Positions 1 to 12,551 of a stretch of 64,000 nt of DNA are shown in pieces. The stretch comes from Mesorhizobium sp. M1D.F.Ca.ET.043.01.1.1. Lineage in GTDB: Bacteria > Pseudomonadota > Alphaproteobacteria > Rhizobiales > Rhizobiaceae. A model generated the notes under the pieces. That model saw only the letters and a program-made list of their open reading frames with translations. It ran no database searches and was not told the origin of the DNA. The stretch is from contig NZ_CP034444.1 in the NCBI RefSeq assembly GCF_003952385.1, forward strand, positions 5,035,001 through 5,099,000. The letters run 5' to 3'. The position numbers and the translations under genes were made by a program. Positions within the stretch are counted from its first letter, which is position 1. Each line of letters opens with the position of its first letter.

Positions 1-561
1 ATCCTTCAGCCAGGCTTCGATGTCGACGCCTAGCGGCAGCGACGCCGGATGCAGGCCGAGGCTCTTCAATTCGGCACGGGCGCGAGCGATCGGCGGCTCG
101 TCGGGCACCGGCTTGAACGCGTAGGGGATCGAGTGGTACGGCTCCGTCGGGTCTTCGCCGAGGCTGCCGCGCACGCGAAAAAGCTGCTCGGCCTTCGAAT
201 ACCAGGGCTCGAACTCGTCATAGGAAAACGGCCAGGCCGGCGAGACGCCGCCGTAGTGTTCGAGCTCGGAGAAATCCTCGTTGCGGTAGCGGATCAGCAC
301 CGCGCCGAAGAACTTCGAATTGCCCCCGACATAGTAGTAGTTGCCAGGGTTGAAGGCCGGACCGCCGGCCTCGCGCCACATCTCCTTCGGCCGGTAATGC
401 TCGTCGACGAAGATCGACCGCGTCGAGCGCGCATGCGGCGTCGCGGGCAGCGGCTCGCCGCGCTCCAGGATCAGGATCGAGGCGCCGCCGCCGGCCAAGC
501 CGGAGGCGATCGTGGCGCCGCCGATGCCGGAGCCGATGATGACGATATCCGGATTTGCCAT
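1..561 (-). CDS. GMC-family FAD-dependent oxidoreductase, N-terminal part (cut by window start)
   Basis: The first 187 codons are open to the window edge. The protein begins with a dinucleotide-binding fold (IVIIGSGIGGATIASGLAGG, about residues 6-25, then ILILERGE) that binds the ADP part of FAD, and continues with GNYYYVGGNSKFFGAVLIRY, typical of the glucose-methanol-choline (GMC) family. Such enzymes oxidise an alcohol or a sugar hydroxyl. The gene is last in the visible order of a long minus-strand run, 68 bp after the ABC-transporter ATPase, so it probably oxidises the imported sugar; sugar 3-dehydrogenases and pyranose oxidases belong to this family. The substrate cannot be read from this fragment. 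ATG at 561 is clear. Confidence 0.85.
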   Translation of the reverse strand, partial: MANPDIVIIGSGIGGATIASGLAGGGASILILERGEPLPATPHARSTRSIFVDEHYRPKEMWREAGGPAFNPGNYYYVGGNSKFFGAVLIRYRNEDFSELEHYGGVSPAWPFSYDEFEPWYSKAEQLFRVRGSLGEDPTEPYHSIPYAFKPVPDEPPIARARAELKSLGLHPASLPLGVDIEAWLKD

Positions 562-581
562 AGTCTAAGGATCTTTGTTTT

Positions 582-631
582 GATGCATGTCGTTGCCCCA
601 AAACCGGAGCCACTTTTGGGCGACATGCATC
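582..631. repeat. Intergenic palindromic repeat (11-bp arms)
   Basis: GATGCATGTCG at 582-592 is mirrored by CGACATGCATC at 621-631, with a middle containing CCCCAAAACCGG and CCACTTTTGGG. The same element, with small changes, is at 18493-18541. It fills the gap between the ABC ATPase and the GMC gene and reaches the ATPase stop codon. I recognise it as a dispersed Mesorhizobium-type intergenic repeat. Confidence 0.7.
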
Positions 632-1745
632 AGAGAATACGCTTCTCGGTCGCCGGATCGAAGAACACCGCCTTGCTGAGGTTGAAAGCCAGCGGCGTGC
701 TGGTGCCGGGCTGAATCCTGGCGTCCGCCCGCAGCCGCGCCACCACGCCCTTGCCGCCGAGATTGGTGACGGCAAAGGTGTCCGATCCAGCCGGCTCGAC
801 CACTTCGATGTGGCAATCGGCGGTGGCGATCTCGGATCCGTTGCGCTCGGCGCCTTCCGGATCGGTCAGCGCTTCGGGCCGCACGCCGAAGATGACCGGC
901 TTGTCTTTGAAGGCCGCAAGGCCGGCCGGAGCGCCGGGCAGCGACAGCGTGATCGGCTGGCGCGCCTCGCGGTCGAGCACGACGGAGAGTCCGCTGCCAT
1001 TGGCGCCGATTTTGGCCGGGATGAGGTTCATCGCCGGCGAGCCCATGAAGTCGGCGACGAAGACGTTGGTCGGGTTGTTGTAGATCTCGGCCGGCGTGCC
1101 GAATTGCTGCACCTCGCCGTCGCGCATCACGGCGATCTTGGTCGCCAGCGTCATCGCCTCGATCTGGTCGTGGGTGACATAGACGATCGTCGTGCCGGTG
1201 GTCGCATGCAGGCGCTTGATCTCGATGCGCATGTCGACGCGCAGCTTGGCGTCGAGGTTGGAGAGCGGCTCGTCGAACAGGAACAGCTTCGGGTCGCGCA
1301 CCAGCGCCCGGCCCATGGCAACGCGCTGGCGCTGGCCGCCGGAGAGCTGGCTGGGCTTGCGCTGCAACAGGTGGCCGATCTGCAGGGTTTTGGCCACCTT
1401 GTCGATTGCCTTCTGGCGCTCGTCGGCCGGCACGCCGCGCATCTCCATGCCGAAGGCGATGTTTCCGGCCACCGTCATGTTCGGGTAGAGCGCATAGCTC
1501 TGGAACACCATGGCGATGTCGCGCTTCGAGGGATGCAGGTCGTTGATCGCCTTGCCGTCGACCCGGATCTCGCCCTCGGTGATGTTCTCCAGGCCGGCGA
1601 TGGTGTTGAGCAGCGTGGACTTGCCGCAGCCGGACGGGCCGACCAGCACGAGGAAGCCGCCCTTTTCGAGCTCGACGTCGATGCCCTTCAGGATCTCGAC
1701 ATTCCCGAAACGCTTCTTCAGTCCGTCAATTTCCAGAAAAGCCAT
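630..1745 (-). CDS. Carbohydrate ABC transporter, ATP-binding subunit (MalK/UgpC type)
   Basis: This 371-residue ATPase should sit on the cytoplasmic face of the importer and drive sugar uptake. Walker A GPSGCGKST is at about residues 36-44, the signature is LSGGQRQRVAMGRALVRDP, Walker B is LFLFDEPLSNLDAKLR, and the H-loop is YVTHDQIEAMTL. About 130 C-terminal residues match the OB/TOBE regulatory part of MalK-like proteins, including VIFGVRPEAL. Length is normal for the CUT1 group. It lies 23 bp after the second permease and closes a full importer (binding protein, two permeases, ATPase) in one orientation. The substrate is inferred only from neighbours. Confidence 0.95.
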   Translation of the reverse strand: MAFLEIDGLKKRFGNVEILKGIDVELEKGGFLVLVGPSGCGKSTLLNTIAGLENITEGEIRVDGKAINDLHPSKRDIAMVFQSYALYPNMTVAGNIAFGMEMRGVPADERQKAIDKVAKTLQIGHLLQRKPSQLSGGQRQRVAMGRALVRDPKLFLFDEPLSNLDAKLRVDMRIEIKRLHATTGTTIVYVTHDQIEAMTLATKIAVMRDGEVQQFGTPAEIYNNPTNVFVADFMGSPAMNLIPAKIGANGSGLSVVLDREARQPITLSLPGAPAGLAAFKDKPVIFGVRPEALTDPEGAERNGSEIATADCHIEVVEPAGSDTFAVTNLGGKGVVARLRADARIQPGTSTPLAFNLSKAVFFDPATEKRIL

Positions 1746-1768
1746 GGTCGTTCCTTCAGAAAATATGA

Positions 1769-2713
1769 TCAGCCCTTGACCGCGCCCGCCATCAGCCCGC
1801 GCACGAAATAGCGGCCGGCGACGACGTAGACGATCAGGGTGGGGAGCGCGGCGATCATCGCCGCGGCCATGTTGACGTTGTATTCGACGACACCGGTCGA
1901 GGTGTTGACGACATTATTCAGCGCCACCGTCATCGGCATTACGTCGCCGGTGCCGGCATAGGCGGAAGCGAACAGGAAGTCGTTCCAAATGTTGGTGAAC
2001 TGGTAGATGACGGTGACGACGAAGATCGGCATCGAGTTCGGCAGCATGATGCGGCGGAAGATCTGGAAGAAGGAGGCGCCGTCGACCTGCGCCGCCTTCA
2101 CCAGTTCGGTCGGGAAGGCCTCGTAGTAGTTGCGGAAGAACAGCGTGGTGAAGCCGAGGCCGTAGACCACGTGGACGAAGACGAGGTTCACCGTCGAGTT
2201 GCCGAGGCCGAAGTTGAACCCGGTCGCGTTCTGAAGCGTGACGCCGAAGCGGCCGATGCTGCCGAGGATCGTCGCCATCGGCAACAGCACCGACTGGAAC
2301 GGGATGAAGCAGGCAAACAGCATCATGGCGAAGACCAGCGTGTGGCCGCGGAAGCGCCATTTGGTCAGCACGTAGCCGTTGAGCGCGCCGAGCAGCGTGG
2401 AGATCAGCACCGCCGGGACCACCATCTTGATGGAGTTCCAGAAGTAGCCCTTGATGCCGGCGCAGGTGAGGCCGACGCAGGTTTCGCCCCAGGCCTTGAA
2501 CCACGGCGCGATGGTCGGCGCCTGCGGCAGCGCCAGCATGTTGCCGTTCTGGATCTCGTCCATGGTCTTGAACGAGGTGACCAGCATGACGAAGAGCGGC
2601 ATCAGGTAGAACAGCGCGAACAGCGCCAGCAGCCCGTAGATGACGATGCGGTTGATCGTCCTGGCGCTGACGCCGCTCGAGGCCTGGCGGGCCGGTGAGG
2701 TGATGGCGCTCAT
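1769..2713 (-). CDS. Carbohydrate ABC transporter permease (MalG type)
   Basis: A 314-residue inner-membrane protein with about six hydrophobic helices (the first is IYGLLALFALFYLMPLFVML). The EAA loop that contacts the ATPase reads VKAAQVDGASFFQIFRRIMLP near the two-thirds point, as expected for the second permease of CUT1 sugar importers. Its ATG overlaps the stop of the preceding permease by 4 bp (2710-2713), so the two are probably translationally coupled. No defects seen. Confidence 0.95.
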   Translation of the reverse strand: MSAITSPARQASSGVSARTINRIVIYGLLALFALFYLMPLFVMLVTSFKTMDEIQNGNMLALPQAPTIAPWFKAWGETCVGLTCAGIKGYFWNSIKMVVPAVLISTLLGALNGYVLTKWRFRGHTLVFAMMLFACFIPFQSVLLPMATILGSIGRFGVTLQNATGFNFGLGNSTVNLVFVHVVYGLGFTTLFFRNYYEAFPTELVKAAQVDGASFFQIFRRIMLPNSMPIFVVTVIYQFTNIWNDFLFASAYAGTGDVMPMTVALNNVVNTSTGVVEYNVNMAAAMIAALPTLIVYVVAGRYFVRGLMAGAVKG

Positions 2714-3669
2714 CGCGGCTTCTCCCTGAGCTCGGAATAGAGGTAAGGCACGATGATCGCGGTCAGCGTCATCAGCATGATCACCGCGCTGGCGGAGCCG
2801 ACCGCCATTTCGTTGCGCTTGAAAGTGAACTCATACATGAAGTTGGACGGCAGCCAGGCCGAGCCGCCCGGCCCGCCGCTGGTCAGCGCCACGACCAGGT
2901 CGTAGGACTTGATGGCGAGGTGCGCGAGCACGATGAAGGCCGAGAGGAATACCGGCCGCAAGAGCGGAATGACGATACGGCGGTAGAGCTGGAAGGTTGT
3001 CGCGCCGTCGATCTGCGCGGCCTTCATGATCTCGCCGTCGATGCCGCGCAGGCCGGCCAGGAACATCGCCATGATGAAGCCGGAGGCCTGCCAGACGCCG
3101 GCGATCACCACGGTGTAGATGACGAAATCCTTGTTCTTGATCCAGTCGAAATGGAAGCTCGTCCAGCCCCATTGGTGCAGCGTCTGCTCGAGGCCGAGGC
3201 CGGGATCGAGGAACCACTTCCAGGCGACGCCGGTGACAATGAAGGAAAGCGCCATCGGATAGAGGTAGATCGGCCTGAGCACGCCTTCGCCGCGGATCTT
3301 CTGGTCGAGCAGGATGGCCAGGAACAGGCCGAGCGCCAGGCAGATCAGGATATAGAGGAAGCCGAAAATGCCCATGTTGGTGATCGAGGTGTACCAGCTC
3401 GACGGCGGGTCGCTCTCGAAGGTCCAGCGCCACAGCCGCTGATAGGCGCGGGCGCCGGTGATGGCATAGGACGGGAAGGTCTTGGAGTTGGTGAACGACA
3501 GATAGATCGTCCACAGGATGAAGCCGTAGACGAAGACAATCGTCGCCGCGAAGCTCGGCGCCAGAACGATCTTCGGCAAAAGATCCTGCAATCGCGAGCG
3601 GACAGTCGCGCCGGGGCGGGCGTCGTGCTCCGGCGTCAGCTTCGCGGTGGTTTCGGCAACTGTGCTCAT
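2710..3669 (-). CDS. Carbohydrate ABC transporter permease (MalF type)
   Basis: A 319-residue inner-membrane permease and heterodimer partner of the MalG-type protein. It has a soluble N-terminus, about six membrane segments and an EAA loop (MKAAQIDGATTFQLYRRIVI) followed by IPLLRPVF. It is short for a MalF, lacking the large periplasmic P2 loop of the E. coli protein, as is usual in rhizobial and Pseudomonas glucose-type (Gts) importers. It follows the binding-protein gene after a 129-bp gap holding a strong hairpin. Confidence 0.95.
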   Translation of the reverse strand: MSTVAETTAKLTPEHDARPGATVRSRLQDLLPKIVLAPSFAATIVFVYGFILWTIYLSFTNSKTFPSYAITGARAYQRLWRWTFESDPPSSWYTSITNMGIFGFLYILICLALGLFLAILLDQKIRGEGVLRPIYLYPMALSFIVTGVAWKWFLDPGLGLEQTLHQWGWTSFHFDWIKNKDFVIYTVVIAGVWQASGFIMAMFLAGLRGIDGEIMKAAQIDGATTFQLYRRIVIPLLRPVFLSAFIVLAHLAIKSYDLVVALTSGGPGGSAWLPSNFMYEFTFKRNEMAVGSASAVIMLMTLTAIIVPYLYSELREKPR

Positions 3670-3754
3670 CGGCTCATCCAGTACCGGTTTGTCGCGGGAC
3701 CGGCCGGCGCGAACTCACGCCAGCCTGAACAATCCTGGACCTTACTTCGATATG

Positions 3755-3781
3755 GCCTTCCCCGCCTGGAGCGGGGAAGGC
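3755..3781 (-). promoter_or_regulatory. Stable stem-loop between binding-protein and permease genes
   Basis: CCTTCCCCGC (3756-3765) pairs perfectly with GCGGGGAAGG (3771-3780) around a 5-base loop, and the flanking bases 755/781 add one more pair. No T-run follows on the minus strand, so it is not a classical terminator. Hairpins in this position of sugar-ABC operons usually protect the 3' end of the binding-protein message or partly stop transcription, so that more binding protein than permease is made. That role is inferred. Confidence 0.7.
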
Positions 3782-3798
3782 TCAGTTCAGGGCGCGCC

Positions 3799-5052
3799 TT
3801 ACTTGGCGTCGTCGATCGCCTTGACCAGTTCGGTCACGGCCTCGTCCGAGGTCTTGATCTGACCGTGGACGAACTTCGACACGACGTCCTTGTAGGCGTT
3901 GGCGACGGCGGGCGGAGCGCCATAGCCCTGCGCCAGCGAGCCGAACAGCGTGCCGCCTTCATTGGCCTTCTTCAGGTCGGCGATGCCCTTCTTGCCGCAA
4001 GCGTCGAAGTCGGTGTCAGGCACGTCGGTGCGCGCCGGGACCGAGCCCTTGACGACGTTGAAGGCCGACTGGAAGCTCTTCGACAAAGTGGCAGTGGCCA
4101 GAGCGACCTGGGCGGCCTTGCGGTCGTCCGGAACGTTGAACATGCCGAACATGTCGGAGTTGTAGACCACCGTGCCGTCGGTGCCCGGGAAGCGGTAGCA
4201 CAGGAAGTCGGTGCCCGGAGTCTTGTTGGCGGCGTGGAACTCGCCCTTGGCCCAGTCGCCCATGACCTGAACCAGCGCATCGCCCTTGATGACCATGGCG
4301 GTGGCGAGGTTCCAGTCGCGGCCCGAGAAGTTCGGGTCGACATAGGTGACGAGCTTGGCGAGGTTATCGAACGACTTCTTCATCGTGTCGGACTTGAGCG
4401 ACTCGTCATCGAGGTCGTTCATCGCCTTCTTGTAGAACTCCGGTCCACCGGTCGACAGCACGACGGAGTCGAACATGGTGGCTTCCTGCCAGTTCTGGCC
4501 GCCGAGCGCCAGCGGGATGACGCCAGCAGCCTTGGCCTTGTCGAGCAAGGCGATGAAGTCGTCGAAGGTCTTCGGCTCGGTGCCGCCGATCTTGTCCATC
4601 ACCGCCTTGTTGATCCACAGCCAGTTGACGGAGTGGACGTTGACCGGAGCCGCGACCCACTTGCCGTCATAGACGGAGAATTTTTGCAGGGCGGCCGGAA
4701 CCGACTTGTCCCAGCCTTCCTTCTTGGCGGTCTCGGTCAAGTCGCCCATGACGCCGGCGGCGGCATAGTCGAGCACGGTGTAGCCGAGCATCTGCGAGGC
4801 GGTCGGATAGTTGCCGGCCGCGACCATCGCCTTCAGCGCGGTCATGGCGGCGTCGCCGCCGCCGCCGGCCACCGGCACGTCCTTCCAGGCATAGCCTTCC
4901 TTGGCCAGATCCTGCTTCAGCACGTTCAGGGCGGCAGCTTCGCCGCCCGACGTCCACCAATGCAGCATCTGCACTTCCTTGACGTCCGCGGTATGCGCCG
5001 AGAACGCGAAGCTCGTCGCAAGAGCCGTTCCGATAAGCAGTTTGCGCAACAT
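3799..5052 (-). CDS. Extracellular sugar-binding protein of the ABC importer
   Basis: A 417-residue protein with a Sec signal peptide ([22 protein letters not shown], cleavage near residue 22) and a mature start [20 protein letters not shown] typical of cluster-B binding proteins for glucose/mannose-type importers (GtsA-like). [14 protein letters not shown] is near the C-terminus. It is periplasmic and hands the sugar to the two downstream permeases. It sits 58 bp after the aldehyde dehydrogenase gene with a purine-rich site (GGGAGGTAGT) before the ATG. Ligand specificity cannot be read from sequence alone. The cluster context points to a monosaccharide or an anhydro-sugar. Confidence 0.93.
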   Translation of the reverse strand: MLRKLLIGTALATSFAFSAHTADVKEVQMLHWWTSGGEAAALNVLKQDLAKEGYAWKDVPVAGGGGDAAMTALKAMVAAGNYPTASQMLGYTVLDYAAAGVMGDLTETAKKEGWDKSVPAALQKFSVYDGKWVAAPVNVHSVNWLWINKAVMDKIGGTEPKTFDDFIALLDKAKAAGVIPLALGGQNWQEATMFDSVVLSTGGPEFYKKAMNDLDDESLKSDTMKKSFDNLAKLVTYVDPNFSGRDWNLATAMVIKGDALVQVMGDWAKGEFHAANKTPGTDFLCYRFPGTDGTVVYNSDMFGMFNVPDDRKAAQVALATATLSKSFQSAFNVVKGSVPARTDVPDTDFDACGKKGIADLKKANEGGTLFGSLAQGYGAPPAVANAYKDVVSKFVHGQIKTSDEAVTELVKAIDDAK

Positions 5053-5110
5053 GTACTACCTCCCTTGTTGCATGCACATCACCGGCGGATGGCCGCCGGG
5101 GTCTCCCAAC

Positions 5111-6622
5111 TCAGCCGACCCACCATCCGGTGCGCTGGCCGCGATGAAACTGGATAGTCTTTTCCTCGGTATAGTCCTCGACGGCGCGTTTGCCGAGTTC
5201 GCGCCCAACACCGGACTGCTTGTAGCCGCCAAAGGGCAGTTCGGGATAACCTTCCATGAACGTATTCACCCAAACCGTCCCCGAACGCACACTGCGCGCC
5301 ACCGACATGCATGTGTCGATGCTGGCGCTCCACACACCCGCAGACAGACCATAGGGCGTGTTGTTGGCGATGTGCAATGCCTTCTCAATCGTTTCAAAAG
5401 TGAGCACGGAGAGCACCGGCCCGAACACTTCCTCGCGGGCGATGGCCATGTCCTCGGTGACGCCCCGCACGATGGTCGGATCGAGATACTGGCCGGCGTT
5501 GGAGGCGCGTTGCCCGCCGCCGCTATAGACGTTGCCGCCGTCGCTTTTCGCGGCAATAACATAGCTGGCTACCTTTGCCATGTGGTCGGCCGAGATCATG
5601 GCGCCGACCTTGGTGCGGTCGTCAAGCGGGTCGCCAACGCGAACCTTCTCGGCCAGCGCCTTGACCGCGCCGAGGAAGTCGTCGGCGATCGCCGCATGCA
5701 CGATCAGCCGGCTGCCGGCATTGCAGCATTCGCCGGCGTTGAAGAAGCCGCCGAATACCGCGGCATCGGCGGCCGCTTCGAGGTCGGCGTCGGGGAAGAC
5801 GATCTGGCCGTTCTTGCCGCCGAGTTCCATCGAAACCTTCTTCAAGGAATTTGAGGCGGCGGCCATGGTCATCTTGCCGACGCGGGTCGAGCCTGTGAAG
5901 GAAACCATCTCGACCAGCGGATGGCTGACCATCGGCGCGCCGACATCGGTGCCGAACCCGGCGAGAATGTTGACGACGCCGGCCGGCAGGCCGGCTTCCA
6001 GCAGGATGTCGCCAAGCACGAAGGTCGAGGCCGATGTCATCTCGCTCGGCTTCACGACGGCCGTGCAACCGGCGGCGAGCGCGAATGGCAGTTTCTGGCT
6101 GACGATCAGGAAGGGGAAATTCCACGGCGTGATGATCGAGACGACGCCGATCGGCTCGCGCAACACCACACCCAGCATGGCATCGCCGAGATTGGCGTAG
6201 CTTTCGCCGGAGAGCGTGCGGGCAAGCGAGGCGGCATAGCGCCAGATGTCGACGGCGCCGCCGATCTCGCCGCGCGCCTGGGCGATTGGCTTGCCGGATT
6301 CGAGCGCGTCGAGCCGGGCGATCTCCTCCAGCCGGGTTTCGATGAGGTCGGCCGCCTTGAGAAGCACGGTGGCGCGGTCGGATGCCTTCATGCGCGGCCA
6401 GGGGCCGGCCTCGAAGGCCTTGTGCGCGGCCTGCACCGCGGCTTCCACTTCCTCTGCACCCGCCTGGGCGTAGCGCGAAACGGCAAAACCGTGACCGGGG
6501 CTGCTGCGCTCGATGGTGCGGCCATCGCGGGCGTCGACGTGCTTGCCGTCGATCAAAAGCTTGTAGGCCTTCGGCGCCTGGGACGCCTCGGCCGGCATGG
6601 TGATGTTGAGGGGTGCGTTCAT
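5111..6622 (-). CDS. NAD(P)-dependent aldehyde dehydrogenase
   Basis: A 503-residue soluble ALDH-superfamily enzyme oxidising an aldehyde to an acid. Visible are the cofactor/oxyanion motif ITPWNFPF, the general-base region SMELGGKNG, the catalytic cysteine in FFNAGECCNAGSRL (second Cys, about residue 300) and the C-terminal EEVFGPVLSVLTF and PFGGYKQSGVGRE motifs. All key residues are present and length is typical. It begins 9 bp after the enoyl-CoA hydratase stop. In this operon it may oxidise an aldehyde made during anhydro-sugar breakdown and feed the CoA-transferase. The substrate is unknown. Betaine-aldehyde-type dehydrogenases look similar, but no bet genes are near. Confidence 0.92.
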   Translation of the reverse strand: MNAPLNITMPAEASQAPKAYKLLIDGKHVDARDGRTIERSSPGHGFAVSRYAQAGAEEVEAAVQAAHKAFEAGPWPRMKASDRATVLLKAADLIETRLEEIARLDALESGKPIAQARGEIGGAVDIWRYAASLARTLSGESYANLGDAMLGVVLREPIGVVSIITPWNFPFLIVSQKLPFALAAGCTAVVKPSEMTSASTFVLGDILLEAGLPAGVVNILAGFGTDVGAPMVSHPLVEMVSFTGSTRVGKMTMAAASNSLKKVSMELGGKNGQIVFPDADLEAAADAAVFGGFFNAGECCNAGSRLIVHAAIADDFLGAVKALAEKVRVGDPLDDRTKVGAMISADHMAKVASYVIAAKSDGGNVYSGGGQRASNAGQYLDPTIVRGVTEDMAIAREEVFGPVLSVLTFETIEKALHIANNTPYGLSAGVWSASIDTCMSVARSVRSGTVWVNTFMEGYPELPFGGYKQSGVGRELGKRAVEDYTEEKTIQFHRGQRTGWWVG

Positions 6623-6631
6623 CGTGCTTCT

Positions 6632-7400
6632 CTATGATCTCGAAAAGGCCGGCTTCTGCTTGGCCTTGAAGGCGCCGACGCCGGCCTTCAGGTCGCCGGT
6701 CAGCGCGATGAAGCCGCTCGCCAGCGCTTCGGTGGCGGCCGCGCTTTCCTCGCCTTCGGCGACCGCGATCATCAGCTTCGCGGCCTCGGTCGCCAGCGGC
6801 CCGCGCTCGGCGATCTTTCCGCCCCAGGCCTTCGCCTCGTCGAGGGCCTTGCCGGTCTCAACGACGCGGTCGACGACGCCGAACGCAAGCGCGTCGGCCG
6901 CCAGAAGAAGCTCGCCGCCGATGGCCATACGGCGCACTGCCTGCGCGCCAAAGCGGCGCACGGCGCGCTGCGTGCCGGACCAGCCGGGCACGACGCCGAT
7001 CGAGGTTTCAGGAAAGCCGAGCTTGATCTGGGTTTCGGCGACACGGAAGTCGCAGGCGGCGGCAAGTTCCAGCCCGCCGCCGAGAGCGTGGCCCGACAGC
7101 ACGGCGATGGTCGGCTGCCTGAGCCGCGCCAGCCGGTCGAAGACACGATGGCCGTAGCGAACCCATTGCACCTGGAAATCGGCGGCGCTCAATTGTGCCC
7201 AGGCCTCGACATCGCCGCCGGCGCAAAAACCCTTGCCTTCGCCGCGGATCAACACGACTCGGACGTCATCCGCCGCCTCGGCCTCATCGAGCGCCGCTTC
7301 GAGCGCGCGCAGCATCGGGATGTCCAGCGCGTTGAATTTTTCCGGCCGGCGCAGCGTGACCACGCCGATGGCGCCGTCCTTTTCGAGGGTGACGAGACGT

Positions 7401-7408
<8 letters not shown>
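6632..7408 (-). CDS. Enoyl-CoA hydratase/isomerase (crotonase) family protein
   Basis: A 258-residue crotonase-fold enzyme. The oxyanion-hole segments are FCAGGDVEAWAQL and ALGGGLELAAACD, followed by KLGFPETSIGVVPGWSGTQR. The glutamates used for hydration in classic ECH are only partly conserved (PETSIG retains one), so hydratase, isomerase or lyase activity is possible. The ATG at 7408 lies within the preceding CoA-transferase gene, giving an 8-bp overlap; a longer in-frame start at 7474 would run further into that gene and is rejected. The substrate is presumably an acyl-CoA made by the CoA-transferase. Confidence 0.88.
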
Positions 7409-11064
<3,656 letters not shown>

Positions 11065-11100
11065 ATCCGTGCTTTCCTCCGCATTGGCGTCAAAATCTAT

Positions 11101-11112
11101 TGGAACGTTCTA
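11101..11112. promoter_or_regulatory. Putative LacI-type operator O1
   Basis: TGGAACGTTCTA is a 12-bp palindrome with one mismatch and the central CG step usual for LacI-family operators. It lies 37 bp upstream of the regulator start, in the right place for autoregulation, and shares 11 of 12 bases with the site at 11254-11265, whose centre is 153 bp away. Confidence 0.75.
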
Positions 11113-11244
11113 AACTTCGCGCCCGGCCAGAGTCAATCGGGATTCGCTTGGAATTCAAAAAATTGATGGATCGGCTGAAAATGCGGGGCTTTGGGGCCGG
11201 ATGCGACATTGAATCGCTTCAGTCGTTGGGAATCATAAAGGTTC

Positions 11245-11273
11245 TTGATTTATTGGAACGTTCCATCTATAGG
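11245..11273 (+). promoter_or_regulatory. Promoter of the DUF993 gene with operator O2 in its spacer
   Basis: TTGATT (11245-11250) and TATAGG (11268-11273) are separated by 17 bp and form a sigma-70-type promoter. The perfect 12-bp palindrome TGGAACGTTCCA (11254-11265) fills the spacer, so repressor and RNA polymerase could not bind together. The predicted start point near 11280 would leave a leader of about 15 bases before the ATG at 11295. Confidence 0.72.
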
Positions 11274-11294
11274 CTACCGCGAAGGGAGACTTGC

Positions 11295-12449
11295 ATGGAC
11301 ATCATCCTGCCTGCGGAGAATGGCGAGCGTGTCGGCTACCGGCTGGTCGGCCAACCGGCGGAGGCGATCATCGGCGCGGATTTCCCGCGCGTCGCCTATG
11401 CCGCCGCCCATGTCGTCGCCGATCCTTTCGCCATGACCGAACCCTGGTCTCAGGCTGCGGTCGACTGGGACAGGACCATGGCGTTCCGCCATCATCTGTG
11501 GCGGCTCGGTTTCCGCATCGCCGAGGCGATGGACACCTCGCAGCGCGGCATGGGTTTCGACTGGGCAAGCGCGAAGGAACTGATCCGCCGCTCGATCGCC
11601 GAGGCGCGCACGGTGAAGGGCGCCGATCTCGCTTCGGGCGCCGGCACCGACCATCTGCTGCCTGCGGCGGCGAAGACGCTGGACGACGTGATCCACGCCT
11701 ATGAGGAGCAGTTCGCCTTCGTCGAAGGCGAGGGCGGCAAGGCGATCATGATGGCGAGCCGCGCGCTGGCGGCAGTGGCAAAAGGGCCTGACGACTATGC
11801 CAACGTTTACGACCGCATCCTGTCGCAGGCCTCCGGCAAGGTGATCCTGCACTGGCTGGGCGACATGTTCGATCCGGCGTTGAGAGGCTACTGGGGCAGT
11901 GACGATTTCGATGCGGCGCTGGAGACGGTCGTCGCCATCATCGAGCGGCACGCCGGCAAGGTCGAGGGCATAAAGATATCGCTCCTCGACGCCGGCAAGG
12001 AAGTGTCGCTGCGCGATCGCCTGCCTGAAGGCGTGGTGATGTTCACGGGAGACGATTTCAACTATCCGGAGCTGATCGCCGGCGACGGCAAGCGGCATTC
12101 GCACGCTCTGCTCGGCATCTTCGACGCGATCGCGCCGGTTGCCAACGCCGCGCTGGTGAAGCTCGGCGAGGGCGACCGGGCCGGCTATGACGCGCTGATG
12201 GCGCCGACCGTGCCGCTGTCGCGCAAGATCTTCGAGGCGCCGACCGAATATTACAAGGCCGGCATCGTCTTCATGGCCTGGCTGAACGGCCACCAGGATC
12301 ATTTCGCCATGGTCGGCGGCATGCAGTCGGCACGCGGCATATGCCACTACGCCGACATCTTTCGCCTCGCCGATCAGGCTGGATTGCTGGCCAATCCCGA
12401 CCTCGCCGTCGCCAGGATGAGAGCCCTCTGCGCCGTCTCAGGCGTCTGA
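11295..12449 (+). CDS. DUF993 (dihydrodipicolinate-synthase-like) protein
   Basis: A 384-residue protein of the DUF993 family, whose members are annotated as TIM-barrel aldolase-like proteins related to dihydrodipicolinate synthase. Blocks supporting this are VEGIKISLLDAGKEVSLRDR (a lysine placed like a Schiff-base lysine), GVVMFTGDDFNYPELI, HSHALLGIFDAIAPVA and FMAWLNGHQDHFAMVGGMQS. The reaction is undetermined. It is transcribed divergently from the operon through an operator-overlapped promoter, so it likely acts on the same substrate, perhaps cleaving a carbon-carbon bond. An in-frame extension upstream to 11100 would cover the operators; ATG 11295, preceded by GAAGGGAGA, is preferred. 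Confidence 0.85.
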   Translation: MDIILPAENGERVGYRLVGQPAEAIIGADFPRVAYAAAHVVADPFAMTEPWSQAAVDWDRTMAFRHHLWRLGFRIAEAMDTSQRGMGFDWASAKELIRRSIAEARTVKGADLASGAGTDHLLPAAAKTLDDVIHAYEEQFAFVEGEGGKAIMMASRALAAVAKGPDDYANVYDRILSQASGKVILHWLGDMFDPALRGYWGSDDFDAALETVVAIIERHAGKVEGIKISLLDAGKEVSLRDRLPEGVVMFTGDDFNYPELIAGDGKRHSHALLGIFDAIAPVANAALVKLGEGDRAGYDALMAPTVPLSRKIFEAPTEYYKAGIVFMAWLNGHQDHFAMVGGMQSARGICHYADIFRLADQAGLLANPDLAVARMRALCAVSGV

Positions 12450-12490
12450 GCCAGATCGGCCTCCAAAGGCTAAGTCTTCTCCCGCATGGG

Positions 12491-12513
12491 GATTTGCCTT
12501 CTGCCGGCAAATC
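12491..12513. terminator. Hairpin after the DUF993 gene
   Basis: GATTTGCC (12491-12498) pairs with GGCAAATC (12506-12513) over a 7-base loop. It sits between the DUF993 stop (12449) and gmd and could end the first transcript, but no T-run follows, so a terminator role is tentative. Confidence 0.4.
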
Positions 12514-12551
12514 TGCAATCGCTTGCCGGATTCATGCGGGTGGGCGGGACA

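Noticed and set aside
2920..5157. A 745-codon open frame opposite the ABC permease and binding-protein genes
   Set aside because: It spans the boundary of two well-supported genes and the intergenic hairpin; composition is that of a shadow frame.
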